This document shows, in pieces, positions 18,812-28,500 of a stretch of DNA of 36,200 nt. Under the pieces are notes generated by a model, which had not been told where the DNA came from, made no database searches, and was given only the letters and a program-made list of their open reading frames with translations. This stretch comes from Desulfobacterium sp. (GTDB taxonomy: Bacteria > Desulfobacterota > Desulfobacteria > Desulfobacterales > Desulfobacteraceae). Where the stretch lies: the NCBI GenBank assembly GCA_030145245.1, contig JAQYWC010000063.1, forward strand, positions 1 through 36,200, written 5' to 3'. Position numbers and translations under genes: made by a program. Positions within the stretch are counted from its first letter, which is position 1; the number at the start of each line of letters is the position of its first letter.

Positions 18812-19177
18812 ATGGACCTTTCGTTTCCATTTGTAATGTTTTTAGTTTTTGTTGCCGCATTTGTTTTTTGTTGGTATGTGTCGCCATACAGGGTTGAAAC
18901 ACCATCCTGGTTCCAGAGGGTGGTCGCCATATCGTGGATTGTATTCAGGCGACTGGTTTCAGTCGCAGGTTTACTTTTCATTCTCCTGTGTACGTATATT
19001 TTATGGGATTCTGAAACCACTTATTCGAACAAAGTTTTTGGAACCCTTGCTCTGCTTTTTATGTTTTTATATACCATTTATTTTGGAATAGTTGGACTGG
19101 CGATGCATCACACGGTAACAGTGAGTGATATTACACTGTATAAGGAAATCAAAAAGAAGTATGGACTGAAATGGTAG
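18812..19177 (+). CDS. Small membrane protein, unknown
   Basis: A 121-residue protein with three predicted membrane segments (FVMFLVFVAAFVFCWYV, LVSVAGLLFILLCTYIL, LALLFMFLYTIYFGIVGL) and a short charged C-terminus (KEIKKKYGLKW). I do not recognise the family. The start at 18812 is favoured by GGGG five bases upstream. An in-frame ATG at 18800 would add four residues and lies closer to the sensor gene stop (18796). It is probably co-transcribed with the sensor. Confidence 0.6.
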   Translation: MDLSFPFVMFLVFVAAFVFCWYVSPYRVETPSWFQRVVAISWIVFRRLVSVAGLLFILLCTYILWDSETTYSNKVFGTLALLFMFLYTIYFGIVGLAMHHTVTVSDITLYKEIKKKYGLKW

Positions 19178-19231
19178 TAGGATTAGGATATCAGGTACAT
19201 TACTACGTTCGGTTTTAAAAGGATGACAGAT

Positions 19232-19723
19232 ATGAAGATCAGATATTGTTCAGGATTGTTTGCAATGGCCGTTTCAGTCATTATTTTTCTGGCCCCACTC
19301 CCCCTGACCGCCGGTGAAGGGGCCGGGTTGTCCAAAGGACAGACCGTTTATGTGCCGGCCTATTCCCATATATACCACGGCAATAAGGAAAGCCCATTTT
19401 TGCTGGCGGTGACACTCAGCATCAGAAATATTGACCCGGAACAGCAGGTTAAGATTACAGAGGTTAATTTTTACGACACCCAGGGAAAGCTTCTGAAAAA
19501 GTACCTGGACAAACCCATTTCCCTAAAACCGTTGGAATCAATCCGGTACATTGTGCCCCAAAAAGAAAAAACCGGGGGCTCCGGTGCCAGCTTCATCGTT
19601 GAATGGAAATCTGCAAAAGAGGTCAACCCGCCCATCATTGAATCGGTAATGATCGGTACCCAGTCGACCCAGGGGATCTCTTTCACCTCCAGGGGGCAGG
19701 CGATTGCAAAACCACATGAGTAA
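19232..19723 (+). CDS. DUF3124 exported protein
   Basis: A 163-residue protein with a signal peptide (MKIRYCSGLFAMAVSVIIF... cleavage near LTAGEG) and a DUF3124 domain over nearly all the rest (GQTVYVPAYSHIYHGNKE, then RNIDPEQQVKITEVNFYDT and ending IGTQSTQGISFTSRGQAI). The family is periplasmic and of unknown function. The start at 19232 is chosen because AAAAGG lies nine bases upstream; the ATG at 19223 abuts the ribosome site. It lies 100 bp before pspA on the same strand, which hints at a link with envelope stress. Confidence 0.75.
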   Translation: MKIRYCSGLFAMAVSVIIFLAPLPLTAGEGAGLSKGQTVYVPAYSHIYHGNKESPFLLAVTLSIRNIDPEQQVKITEVNFYDTQGKLLKKYLDKPISLKPLESIRYIVPQKEKTGGSGASFIVEWKSAKEVNPPIIESVMIGTQSTQGISFTSRGQAIAKPHE

Positions 19724-19823
19724 ATAATTTTATTTTTGAGCTCCCCCCGGGTACGACCCAAGGCCAGGATATTGTATATAACCACAATAAACCTTACCAA
19801 CAATAAAAAATAGGGAGACAAAC

Positions 19824-20510
19824 ATGAAAGAGAAACTAATCAGCCGTGTGGGCCGGATTATCAGTGGCAGTGTTCATTCCCTGATCGATTCACTGGAAAA
19901 TGCAGCACCTGAAACAGTCTTATCGGAATCCATCCGGGAAATTGAATCTGCAATTGATGATCTTCGAAATGAGTTGGGACGAATGGTTGCCAAAAATCAT
20001 CTTGCCGGTTCAAAGCTCAGGGAAGAGAATAAAAAACACGGGGATCTGGGTGAAAAAATAGAGCTTGCCGTCAGGGAAAACCGGGATGACCTTGCTGAAG
20101 CCGCCATTGCCAGGCAATTTGATATTGAGGCGCAAATTCCCATCCTTGAAGCCACGATTGAGGATTGTAACAACCAGGAAAAAGAGCTTGAAAATTATAT
20201 CAATGCGCTACAGGCGAAAAAACGGGAAATGAAGGAGGAGCTTCTCCAGTTTCGGAACATGGTGAAAGAGGCCGACGCTCCTATGGGGAGGGAACCCTCT
20301 TCTGAAAGGTCTGATACGGTTGAACGTAAGGTATCCAAAGCTGAATCAGCATTTGAAAGGGTGATTGAGAACACAACAGGTATTCCCGGGCAGAACCTGA
20401 CATCTGAAAGAAAATCAGCCGCTCAGCTGGCAGAACTGGAAGAGATCGCCAGGCAGAATAAGATCCGGGAAAGATTATCTGAAATCAAAGGGGATGCCAA
20501 AGCAAAATGA
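19824..20510 (+). CDS. pspA: PspA/IM30-family membrane-remodelling protein
   Basis: A 228-residue, almost wholly helical coiled-coil protein of the phage-shock-protein A / Vipp1 (ESCRT-III-like) family. The N-terminal helix (KEKLISRVGRIISGSVHSLID) would insert in membranes. The long hairpin helices run to about residue 150 (NPAxxVxxxIRE-like segment APETVLSESIREIES). The family binds damaged inner membrane and forms rods that limit proton leakage. GGGAGACAAAC precedes the start. The stop overlaps the next start by 4 bp (ATGA), so it is tightly coupled to the YqiJ-YqiK pair. No PspF gene is in this window. Confidence 0.9.
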   Translation: MKEKLISRVGRIISGSVHSLIDSLENAAPETVLSESIREIESAIDDLRNELGRMVAKNHLAGSKLREENKKHGDLGEKIELAVRENRDDLAEAAIARQFDIEAQIPILEATIEDCNNQEKELENYINALQAKKREMKEELLQFRNMVKEADAPMGREPSSERSDTVERKVSKAESAFERVIENTTGIPGQNLTSERKSAAQLAELEEIARQNKIRERLSEIKGDAKAK

Positions 20511-21172
20511 TTGAATTCATGCTCCAGGGCCAGAATTTCCCCTTCATGGTCTCATTGACCGTTATGATCATGATTGCCTGTCTGGAAGGTGTCACCACCA
20601 TGATCGGCATGGGGCTTTCAAGTATGATAGAGTCCTTCATGCCGGATATTGATCTGTATCCGGACCATCCGGATATTTCAACAACAGGGATATTAACCAA
20701 AGCATTTGGCTGGGTACGCATGGGCCAGGTACCGTTTTTAATCATCCTTATCGTTTTTCTTACGGTTTTTGGCCTTGCAGGGCTATTGATCCAATCCGTG
20801 TCCATGAAAATCACAGGTCATCTTTTGCCCGGCATTATTGCTTCCGGTATAACACTCCCTTTGACATTGCCCCTTGTCAGGGCCATTACCGGTGTGATCG
20901 GAAGGATCATGCCAAAGGACGAAACCGAAGCGGTTACAGAAAAAAGCTTTATCGGGCGGGTGGCGGTTATCACCCTTGGCAAAGCCTCCAAAAACAACCC
21001 TGCCCAGGCCAAGTTAAGGGATAAATTCGGAACCACCCACTATGTGATGGTTGAACCGGATATGGAAGATGAAGCGTTTCAGCAGGGAGATCAGGTCTTG
21101 ATCGTAAGCCAGACAAGTTCCGGATACAAAGCGATTCAAAATCCGCTGGCAGCGTTACAGGATATTGAATAA
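20507..21172 (+). CDS. yqiJ: YqiJ-like membrane protein with OB fold (NfeD group)
   Basis: A 221-residue protein with three membrane segments (about 12-30, 74-98, 105-130) followed by a cytosolic OB-fold-like domain (about 145-215: FIGRVAVITLGKASKN, HYVMVEPD, FQQGDQVLIVSQTSSGYKAI). This layout is that of YqiJ, the partner of the flotillin YqiK. The ATG overlaps the pspA stop. In other bacteria NfeD-type proteins assemble with flotillins in membrane microdomains. The role here is inferred from that. Confidence 0.85.
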   Translation: MIEFMLQGQNFPFMVSLTVMIMIACLEGVTTMIGMGLSSMIESFMPDIDLYPDHPDISTTGILTKAFGWVRMGQVPFLIILIVFLTVFGLAGLLIQSVSMKITGHLLPGIIASGITLPLTLPLVRAITGVIGRIMPKDETEAVTEKSFIGRVAVITLGKASKNNPAQAKLRDKFGTTHYVMVEPDMEDEAFQQGDQVLIVSQTSSGYKAIQNPLAALQDIE

Positions 21173-21216
21173 AACTGTGGGACAAACGAAAACAATGGTT
21201 TAAAAGGGAGGACAAG

Positions 21217-22968
21217 ATGCAAAACATGATGGATATACTAATCATTGCCGGTGTCATTCTCATCGCCCTGATCGCAATGGTATTAATTTTTGCGAAATTG
21301 TACAAACGGGCAACCAAGGAAGTTTCATTTGTCAGAACCGGTTTTGGCGGGCAAAAGGTGATAATGAATGCCGGGGCCATGGTTTTACCGGTTTTCCATG
21401 AAATCATCCCCGTGAACATGAACACCCTCCGGCTTGAAGTCCAGCGAAATAATGAACAGGCATTGATCACCAGGGACCGCATGCGGGTTGATGTGGCCGC
21501 AGAATTTTACGTCCGGGCCAAACCCACGGAAGAGGCCATTGCAAGTGCGGCCCAGACCCTGGGACTTAAAACAATGAATCCGGAAGAGCTCAAAGAGCTG
21601 GTGGAGGGTAAATTTGTAGATGCATTACGGGCCGTGGCAGCTGAGATGGCCATGGAAGAACTCCATGAGCAACGGGTTGATTTTGTGCAAAAGGTGCAGC
21701 AGGTTGTCACGGAAGACCTGTTGAAAAATGGTCTTGAGCTTGAAACCGTGTCACTGACAGGATTGGACCAGACAAATAAAAGCCATTTTAATCCGGACAA
21801 TGCATTTGATGCTGAAGGTTTGACAAAACTGACTGAGAAGATAGAAGAACGACGGAAAAAAAGAAATGACATTGAGCAGGATACGGAAGTTGCCATCGCC
21901 ACTAAAAATCTTGAAGCGGAACGCCAGAAACTTGAAATCATAAAAGAAGAAGAGTATGCGAAATTAAAACAGGAAAGAGAGATTGAGATCCGGCGTGCGG
22001 CTCAAATGTCCGAGATTGCACAAGAACAGGCTGAAAAGAAGCGGGAAGCGGAACAAGCCCAGATTGACGCTCAAAAGAATGTGGATATGTCAAGCATCCT
22101 GGCGGAAAGGTCGGTTGAAGAGGAACGCATCGATAAAGACAAATTGTTAAAGGAAAAAGATATCTTAAAAGACAGGGCCATTGAAAGTTCGGAAATTGAG
22201 AAAAAGAAAACCCTGGAACTTGCTGAACAGGACCGGGCAATTGCCATTGCCGAAAAATCAAAAGCCCAGTCTGAAGCAAAAGCTGAAGCCGATCGCGCCC
22301 TCTCCATCGCCGTGAAAGAGGAAGAGGCTGTTAAAACGGTACGGGAGACGGAAATTGCCGAACGTGCCAAGGCCGTTGAACTGGTTAAAGCCAGGGAGAA
22401 TGCGGAACGGGATGCCATTAAAATTAAAATTGCCGCTGAAGCAGATAAGACATCTGCAATGGATCAGGCAGAAGCCGTAAGAACAATTGCCAACGCAGAG
22501 GCCGACAAGTTGCGAATTAAGGCCCAGGGTGAGGCAGAGGCTGAAATTCTTAAGGCTGAAGCTGCTGAGAAGCGCTATGCCGTTGATGCTGAAGGCCAAA
22601 GGGCAATCAATGAGTCCGATAATATTCTGTCGGACCAGCAGATCGCCATGCAGGTCCGAACAACTCTGATCAAGCATCTGCCCGGGATTATAAAGGAAAG
22701 TGTCAAGCCAATGGAGAATATCGACGGAATTAAGATAATTCACGTGGATGGCCTGGCAGGCGGCAATAATAACAATATCCCCGTGGATAGCGAACACACG
22801 GTTCAAAGCGCCAGCAGCCTTTCAGATCAGCTTGTAAACAGTGCCCTTCGATACAGGGGCCAGGCACCGCTGATTGATTCATTGATGGCGGAGATTGGAC
22901 TAAAAGCCGGCGATATCAATGGCCTCACATCCGGATTAAAAGAGCAGGATGTCAAGGAACCCGAATAA
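21217..22968 (+). CDS. yqiK: YqiK-type flotillin
   Basis: A 583-residue band-7/PHB protein. A single N-terminal membrane anchor (about 5-27) precedes the PHB domain (about 30-210: FVRTGFGGQKVIMNAGAMVLPV, RDRMRVDVAAEFYV). A very long Glu/Ala/Lys-rich coiled coil then runs to about residue 475, typical of flotillins, and a C-terminal tail (LPGIIKESVKPMENIDGIKII) matches the oligomerisation segment. AAAAGGGAGGACAAG supports the start. With pspA and yqiJ it forms a three-gene unit, likely for membrane organisation under stress. Confidence 0.93.
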   Translation: MQNMMDILIIAGVILIALIAMVLIFAKLYKRATKEVSFVRTGFGGQKVIMNAGAMVLPVFHEIIPVNMNTLRLEVQRNNEQALITRDRMRVDVAAEFYVRAKPTEEAIASAAQTLGLKTMNPEELKELVEGKFVDALRAVAAEMAMEELHEQRVDFVQKVQQVVTEDLLKNGLELETVSLTGLDQTNKSHFNPDNAFDAEGLTKLTEKIEERRKKRNDIEQDTEVAIATKNLEAERQKLEIIKEEEYAKLKQEREIEIRRAAQMSEIAQEQAEKKREAEQAQIDAQKNVDMSSILAERSVEEERIDKDKLLKEKDILKDRAIESSEIEKKKTLELAEQDRAIAIAEKSKAQSEAKAEADRALSIAVKEEEAVKTVRETEIAERAKAVELVKARENAERDAIKIKIAAEADKTSAMDQAEAVRTIANAEADKLRIKAQGEAEAEILKAEAAEKRYAVDAEGQRAINESDNILSDQQIAMQVRTTLIKHLPGIIKESVKPMENIDGIKIIHVDGLAGGNNNNIPVDSEHTVQSASSLSDQLVNSALRYRGQAPLIDSLMAEIGLKAGDINGLTSGLKEQDVKEPE

Positions 22969-23107
22969 TTCAAAAGAACCGGAGGAAGCAGAAGCCAGGC
23001 ACCACCAGTTCCCCTGAAAAAACAGGACAAATTGCCGGTGTTTTTGCAGACGGGGTGACCAGGGATTTGAAACAGGTCCATGGAGCCTCTGAAAAAGGAA
23101 AAAGTTT

Positions 23108-24142
23108 ATGTTTAGTTTTAAAAATGATTACAGTGAAGGTGGTCACCCCAATATCTTAAATGCACTACTGAAAAAGAACCTAACGCAAGAAGAAGGCTAC
23201 GGCCTGGATCAGCATACACAAAACGCTATTTCAAGCATCAGACGTCAGGTTGGAGCCTCGGAAGCTGATGTGCACTTGATTCCCGGAGGTACTCAAACCA
23301 ACCTCATCGCTATCAGTGCTTTTCTGCGGCCCCACGAAGCATGCATCGCAGCCACCACCGGCCACATTGCAACCCATGAAACAGGTGCCATTGAAGCAAC
23401 GGGGCATAAACTGCTTAATGTGAATACCATTGATGGTAAACTGACGCCGGAGTTGATTGAACCTGTCCTTATTGACCATCATTTTGAGCACATGGTGAAG
23501 CCCAAACTGGTTTACATTTCCAACCCCACGGAATTAGGAACCGTTTATTCAAAGGCTGAGCTGCAAAACCTGCATGATTATTGCCGGACGAAAAACCTGA
23601 TATTTTATGCGGATGGAGCCCGTTTGGGAGCCGCCCTTATGAGCAAAAATGCCGATGTAACCCTCAGGGACATGTATTCTCTTACGGATGCCTTCTATAT
23701 CGGTGGCACCAAAATCGGGGCATTGCTTGGAGAAGCACTGGTTCTTAGAAATGCCGATTTAAAAGAAGAGTACCGATATCTGATCAAACAAAGGGGGGGA
23801 CTGCTTGCAAAAGGAAGAGTATTAGGTATCCAGTTTGAAGAACTCTTCAGGGACAACCTTTATTTTGATCTTGCATTGCATGGAAATGATATGGCCCAGC
23901 ATATTGCAACCGAGTTGGAAAAAACAGGATGTACATTTTGGATCGATTCCCCCACCAATCAGATTTTTCCTGTTATGGAAAACAGTGTCATTGAGGAACT
24001 GTCGAATCAATTCCAATTTTATATCTGGGCCAAAATGGACGAAAACCGCTCGGCCGTTCGTCTGGTCACCTCTTGGGCAACGCCCCGGGAAGCCGTCGAA
24101 AGCTTTATTCAGGCATACAAAAAGATAGTTATACGCAATTAA
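23108..24142 (+). CDS. Threonine-aldolase / beta-eliminating lyase family PLP enzyme
   Basis: A 344-residue fold-type I PLP enzyme of the low-specificity threonine aldolase group. Key sites are GGTQTNLIAI (60-69, phosphate binding), HIATHETGA (86-94), YADGARLGAAL (Asp169 for the PLP nitrogen) and the lysine in FYIGGTKIGALLGEA (Lys202, Schiff base). The family cleaves L-threonine or allo-threonine to glycine and acetaldehyde; close relatives act on other beta-hydroxy amino acids. AAGGAAAAAGTTT precedes the start. A 139-bp gap separates it from the flotillin gene. Its end overlaps the end of hdrB on the other strand by 14 bp. Confidence 0.85.
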   Translation: MFSFKNDYSEGGHPNILNALLKKNLTQEEGYGLDQHTQNAISSIRRQVGASEADVHLIPGGTQTNLIAISAFLRPHEACIAATTGHIATHETGAIEATGHKLLNVNTIDGKLTPELIEPVLIDHHFEHMVKPKLVYISNPTELGTVYSKAELQNLHDYCRTKNLIFYADGARLGAALMSKNADVTLRDMYSLTDAFYIGGTKIGALLGEALVLRNADLKEEYRYLIKQRGGLLAKGRVLGIQFEELFRDNLYFDLALHGNDMAQHIATELEKTGCTFWIDSPTNQIFPVMENSVIEELSNQFQFYIWAKMDENRSAVRLVTSWATPREAVESFIQAYKKIVIRN

Positions 24143-25031
24143 CTTTCAGAGACAAAATTGATATAAGTTTTTCCTTTAAGGCCGGTGTCAGTGCAAGGTT
24201 TTTATCAAGCTTGACTTCGCTGGGGTCAAGGCCCAGTGCAAGGCCCATGAGCTGGGGCAGATATAGGACTGAAATGGCAAGGTCGGTTCCGGCATCCCTT
24301 GAGATCCCTTTCTGGAACCCCTCCAGGTTGAGCTGGCACATGGGGCAGACCGTTACAATGGCGTCGGCTCCCCTGGCATCCATGAGGATCTTTTGGACCA
24401 GCTTTTTCGCGGTTTCGGGCTTTGTGCTCATGTTGGAAGCCCCGCAGCACCGGGCTGCCATCTCCCACCCGATAACTTCAGCGCCGCAGGCCTTAATCAA
24501 ACCCTCCATGGACGTGGGGGCCTCCGGGTCGTCAAAGACGGCATAGGGCCTCAGACACTGGCATCCGTAATAGGGCGCGATCTTAAGCCCTGTGAGGGGC
24601 CGGGTGGTGTTTTCAAGGAGGGTGTCAGGGGTGATGTCGTTGACAAGGATGTCCAGGAGATGCCGCACACCGGGTGGGTTGTTGATGGCGAGATTTTCCT
24701 CCCCAAGGATGGTATCCAGGTTTTTCGCAAGTTCCGGGTCCTCCCTGCGCTCCATCTCCACCTTTTTAAGGTTCAGGTAACAGGCGCTGCAGGGCACAAG
24801 GATATCCGAAGACGGGTCCATGCGTTCGGCCAGGGCAAGGTTCCTCGCCCCCAGGGCGGAACCAAGAAGAGAGCTTACCGCCTCGACGGCTGTGGCGCCG
24901 CAGCAGTTCCAGTCGTTGATCTCGGTGAGCGTAATCCCGAGGCGCTCCATTACAGCCCTTGTGGACAAATCGTACTCCATTGCCGAACCTGACAGGGAGC
25001 AGCCAGGAAAATAGGAATAGGTATGGTTCAT
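24129..25031 (-). CDS. hdrB: HdrB, heterodisulfide reductase catalytic subunit
   Basis: A 300-residue protein with two CCG domains, each with the full ligand set for a non-cubane [4Fe-4S] cluster: Cys11, Cys43-Cys44, Cys81, Cys84, then Cys157, Cys195-Cys196, Cys229, Cys232. These agree with the pattern known from the methanogen HdrB structure, so it is probably catalytically competent. In sulfate reducers the disulfide substrate is not CoM-S-S-CoB; DsrC-type or other disulfides are proposed. Its start overlaps the hdrC stop by 4 bp (ATGA). It is the last gene of the long minus-strand redox operon, and its end overlaps the convergent aldolase gene. Confidence 0.93.
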   Translation of the reverse strand: MNHTYSYFPGCSLSGSAMEYDLSTRAVMERLGITLTEINDWNCCGATAVEAVSSLLGSALGARNLALAERMDPSSDILVPCSACYLNLKKVEMERREDPELAKNLDTILGEENLAINNPPGVRHLLDILVNDITPDTLLENTTRPLTGLKIAPYYGCQCLRPYAVFDDPEAPTSMEGLIKACGAEVIGWEMAARCCGASNMSTKPETAKKLVQKILMDARGADAIVTVCPMCQLNLEGFQKGISRDAGTDLAISVLYLPQLMGLALGLDPSEVKLDKNLALTPALKEKLISILSLKVNCV

Positions 25032-25555
25032 AATCCCTCCTCGATCTCGGCCACCTTTTTAAAGAGCCTGTCCAGGTTTCCAGTCCCGGGTTTTGCGGGC
25101 AGTTCAAAGGCCACCTTGTTTTTTCTCATCATCTGCATGCCAAGGGAAACAAAGGAAAGGGGAAGCAGCGGGTTTTTCATGGAAAGGAAGTAGAGGGCCA
25201 TGAACTCCCCTTCCCTCACCCGGCCGTGGCGGCGGACACTCTCCATGAAACTCTTGTAGAACCGGGTGCTCTTCCTGTACTTTGCAAGATCGCTCTTTGC
25301 GGCAATGGCCTTGAGCTTTGCCATGGCAGCGGTCAAAGGCAGTCCCCTGGGGCATCTGAGGGTGCAAAGATAACAGGAGGAACAGAGGGTAAAGGTCTGG
25401 CTGTCAAAAATCGCCTCGTTCCGGTCCATGAGCACCATGCGCCACAGCTTCCTCGGCACAAGATCCATGTCAACCTCATTGGGACAGGAGGCTGTGCAGG
25501 TTCCGCACTGGATACAGGGATTGAGCATTTCTTTTAACTTTATCATTTCATCCAT
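25028..25555 (-). CDS. hdrC: HdrC, heterodisulfide reductase ferredoxin-like subunit
   Basis: A 175-residue protein with two [4Fe-4S] motifs: Cys14/17/20/24 (NPCIQCGTCTASCPN) and Cys58/61/64/68 (TLCSSCYLCTLRCPRG). The helical remainder matches HdrC. It passes electrons between HdrA and HdrB. It starts 9 bp after the hdrA stop and overlaps hdrB by 4 bp. Confidence 0.93.
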   Translation of the reverse strand: MDEMIKLKEMLNPCIQCGTCTASCPNEVDMDLVPRKLWRMVLMDRNEAIFDSQTFTLCSSCYLCTLRCPRGLPLTAAMAKLKAIAAKSDLAKYRKSTRFYKSFMESVRRHGRVREGEFMALYFLSMKNPLLPLSFVSLGMQMMRKNKVAFELPAKPGTGNLDRLFKKVAEIEEGL

Positions 25556-25564
25556 GAAGTCACC

Positions 25565-28500
25565 TTAAATTGCAGCATCGATGATCTCGAGCATCTGCTG
25601 GTCCAGATAATTGTTCACAAACGCGGCGCTGTTGGTGCAGACAGCGGCACAGGAACCGCACCCCTGGCAGGCCACAGGATCGATGCGGATTTTACCGGCA
25701 TCCGGATCAAGGGTCCTTGCACCATAAACGCAGGACCCGATGCATCTTTCACACAGGATGCAGAGACTATGCTTGATTCCTGCGGTGACAAGGGAGACGC
25801 CGGCAGGCCTGCTGCTGATCAGGCGCACGGCTCCCATGGCGGCAGCCCTGGCTGAGGCCATGCTCTCCTTTGTATCCCTTGGTCCCAGGGCAAGGCCACA
25901 GGCAAACACCCCTCCGTTGACAGCGTCCACGGGTCTCCATTTGGAATCCGCCTCCTTGAAGAAGCTGTAGTCGTCCACCCCGGCATCAAACAGGGCGGCC
26001 AGGGATTGAATTGCTGAAGGAAGAATGCCCGTGGCAAGAACCACAAGATCCGACCGTATCTCCATGGTCCGGTTCAGGATGGGTTCATGCACCTTAACCA
26101 CGGGCCCGTCCGTGCCTGAAATGACTTGGGGCTTTTGCTCCAGGCTGTACCGGATGAAGATCACCCCCCTCTCCCTTGCCTCCTTGAAATAGATCTCGGA
26201 AAACCCGTAGGACATCATCTCCCGGTAGAGCACATACACGCCAAGGTCCGGGTTGATACGTTTCATTTCAAGGGCGTGCTTCAGGGAGGATTTGCAGCAG
26301 ATCCTGCTGCAGTACTCCCGGGTGTCGCACCTTGAGTCCACGCACTGGATCATCACAACCACGTTCATGTCCCCAGGATCCATTGTCCCGGCCTTAAGCG
26401 CCTGTTCCACTTCCAGGTTTGTCTTGACGGCGTCGCTTGTGCCGTAACCATAGGCGGTTGTTTCAGCCTCCCTTCCTCCGGTGGCCAGGATCACCGCTCC
26501 GTGCCCGATTCTTTTGCTGTCGTTCCCTCCAACTTTAAAAGTCGTGGTATAATTCCCGGGCCCTCCCCTTGAGTCCTCAACAACGGCGTTGGTAAAGACC
26601 CGGATGCCCGGATGGTTCTCCACCTGTTGGCAGGTATTGTCCAGGAGCCGGCCGAAATCGTATCCGGTGATATCTTTATCAAGCCAGACAAGGTTGCCGC
26701 CAAGCCGGGGTTCCTTTTCCACAATAACAGCCTCAAACCCGCTGTCTGCAACGGAAAGGGCCGCGGTCATACCTCCCAGCCCCCCTCCCACCACCAACAC
26801 CTTCGGCACCATGGTAGAGGCCATGGAGTTGAGCCTGTCTGCGTACCGAATCCTGGCAAGGCCCATCTTCACTGTGGAAGCAAGGGGTTCCCCTTTTCCT
26901 ATATCTGCGAAATCGATATAAGCGGGATCAAGATCCATGGCTTTGGAGATGGCAGCCTTTTTATCAAGAAAGAGCTGGGGGGAACAGGCAAGAACCAGAA
27001 TGCGGTTGAACGGTTTTCCGGCCAGGGCTTCAAGCATTCCGTCCCACCCTTCCCTGGTGCAGATCCGGTCCATCGCCATGATCCCGGAAACATGGACGTC
27101 GTTTGCTCCTATGGATTTGACTTGCGGTTCAATATCCGGACCATTGGGACATTGGCAGAGAACCACACCGATATCGGGTACCTGGGTTGATACATCGCGA
27201 AAACCATTCAGGGGCTCTGTCTCTTCATCAGTGATTTTTTTTGCGCCATGGATCACCTTCAGGGCCATGGCAGATGCCGAGGAGGAGTGGATCACGGATT
27301 CGCCTATATCCTTCAATCCTGAGGCTGAACCTGCAGCAAACACACCGGTATTGTCGCCCACCCCGGACAGGGGCGCCTCGAAAAACCCCAGGGGATTGAG
27401 ACCGATGCCGGTGATTTTGGCAAGATCTTTGACGCTTTTTCCCGGCCGCTGCCCCAGAGAAAGGACCACCATATCGAACGCCTCATCCTCCCGAACACCT
27501 GAATCGCCGGTGATGTAAAGCCAGAGGCCCCCTGTGTTGCGATCATGGCGAACCGAATGGGGGCGCGCCCTTTTCAGGATCACGCCATACTTGTTCTCTG
27601 CCCGCCTGCGATAGGCCTCGAACTCCTTGCTGAAACACCGCATGTCCATATAATAGATAACGGTTTCAATGGTTCCCCCGGAGCGTTTTCTCACAAGAAC
27701 CGCCTCCTTCAAGGCGATCATGCAGCAGACCGAAGAGCAGGCCGGGAACTCCAGATCCCTTGATCCCACACACTGGATCCAGGCCATGCGGCTTGGCACC
27801 CTGCCGTCCGACGGCCGTTCTAGTGATCCTTTAAAGGGGCCTGTCCCGCTTAAAATCCGCTCAAGCTCAATGTTGGAGACCACATCCTTGAGTTCCTTAT
27901 ACCCAAAGGTGTTGATCCCAGTGGTTGGATCATAATAGTCAATACCGCAGGCCAGCACCACCGCCCCCACATCCATCTCCACAAGGGTTCGGGGTATCTT
28001 TAACTCCAGCCTGCCGTCACCCGGAAGATAGATGGCGCCAAAGGGGCAGACCGTTTCGCACTCCCCGCAAAGGGTGCAGTGATCCATGTCGATGGTGTAG
28101 ATGTTGGGAATGGCGTGGGGAACGGGCAGGTGAACGGCCTTTGTTGTGGAAAGGCCCTGGTTAAAGGGATCAGGAATGGTTACGGGACACACCTCCGAAC
28201 ATCTGTTGCATCCGGTGCACAGGTTGGGATCGATGATGCAGGGCTCGGTCTCAAGGGTCACCCTGTATTTGCCTGGTTCGCCCTCAAGCCCCTTCAGGGA
28301 TGTTGAGAGCATAAGGTCGATCCCCCCATGGACAAGGCCTTTCCTGAGGCATGCCTGGAGGCAGGTGTCCCTGTCTGCCATGGGGAGCATCCGGCACATG
28401 CCGCAGCCGTCCGAGGGAAACTGATATTCCAGCTTGGAAAGCACCCCTCCCATGTGGGGGGCTGCGTCGATCAAGGTCACGTCACAGCCGGTTTCCGCAA

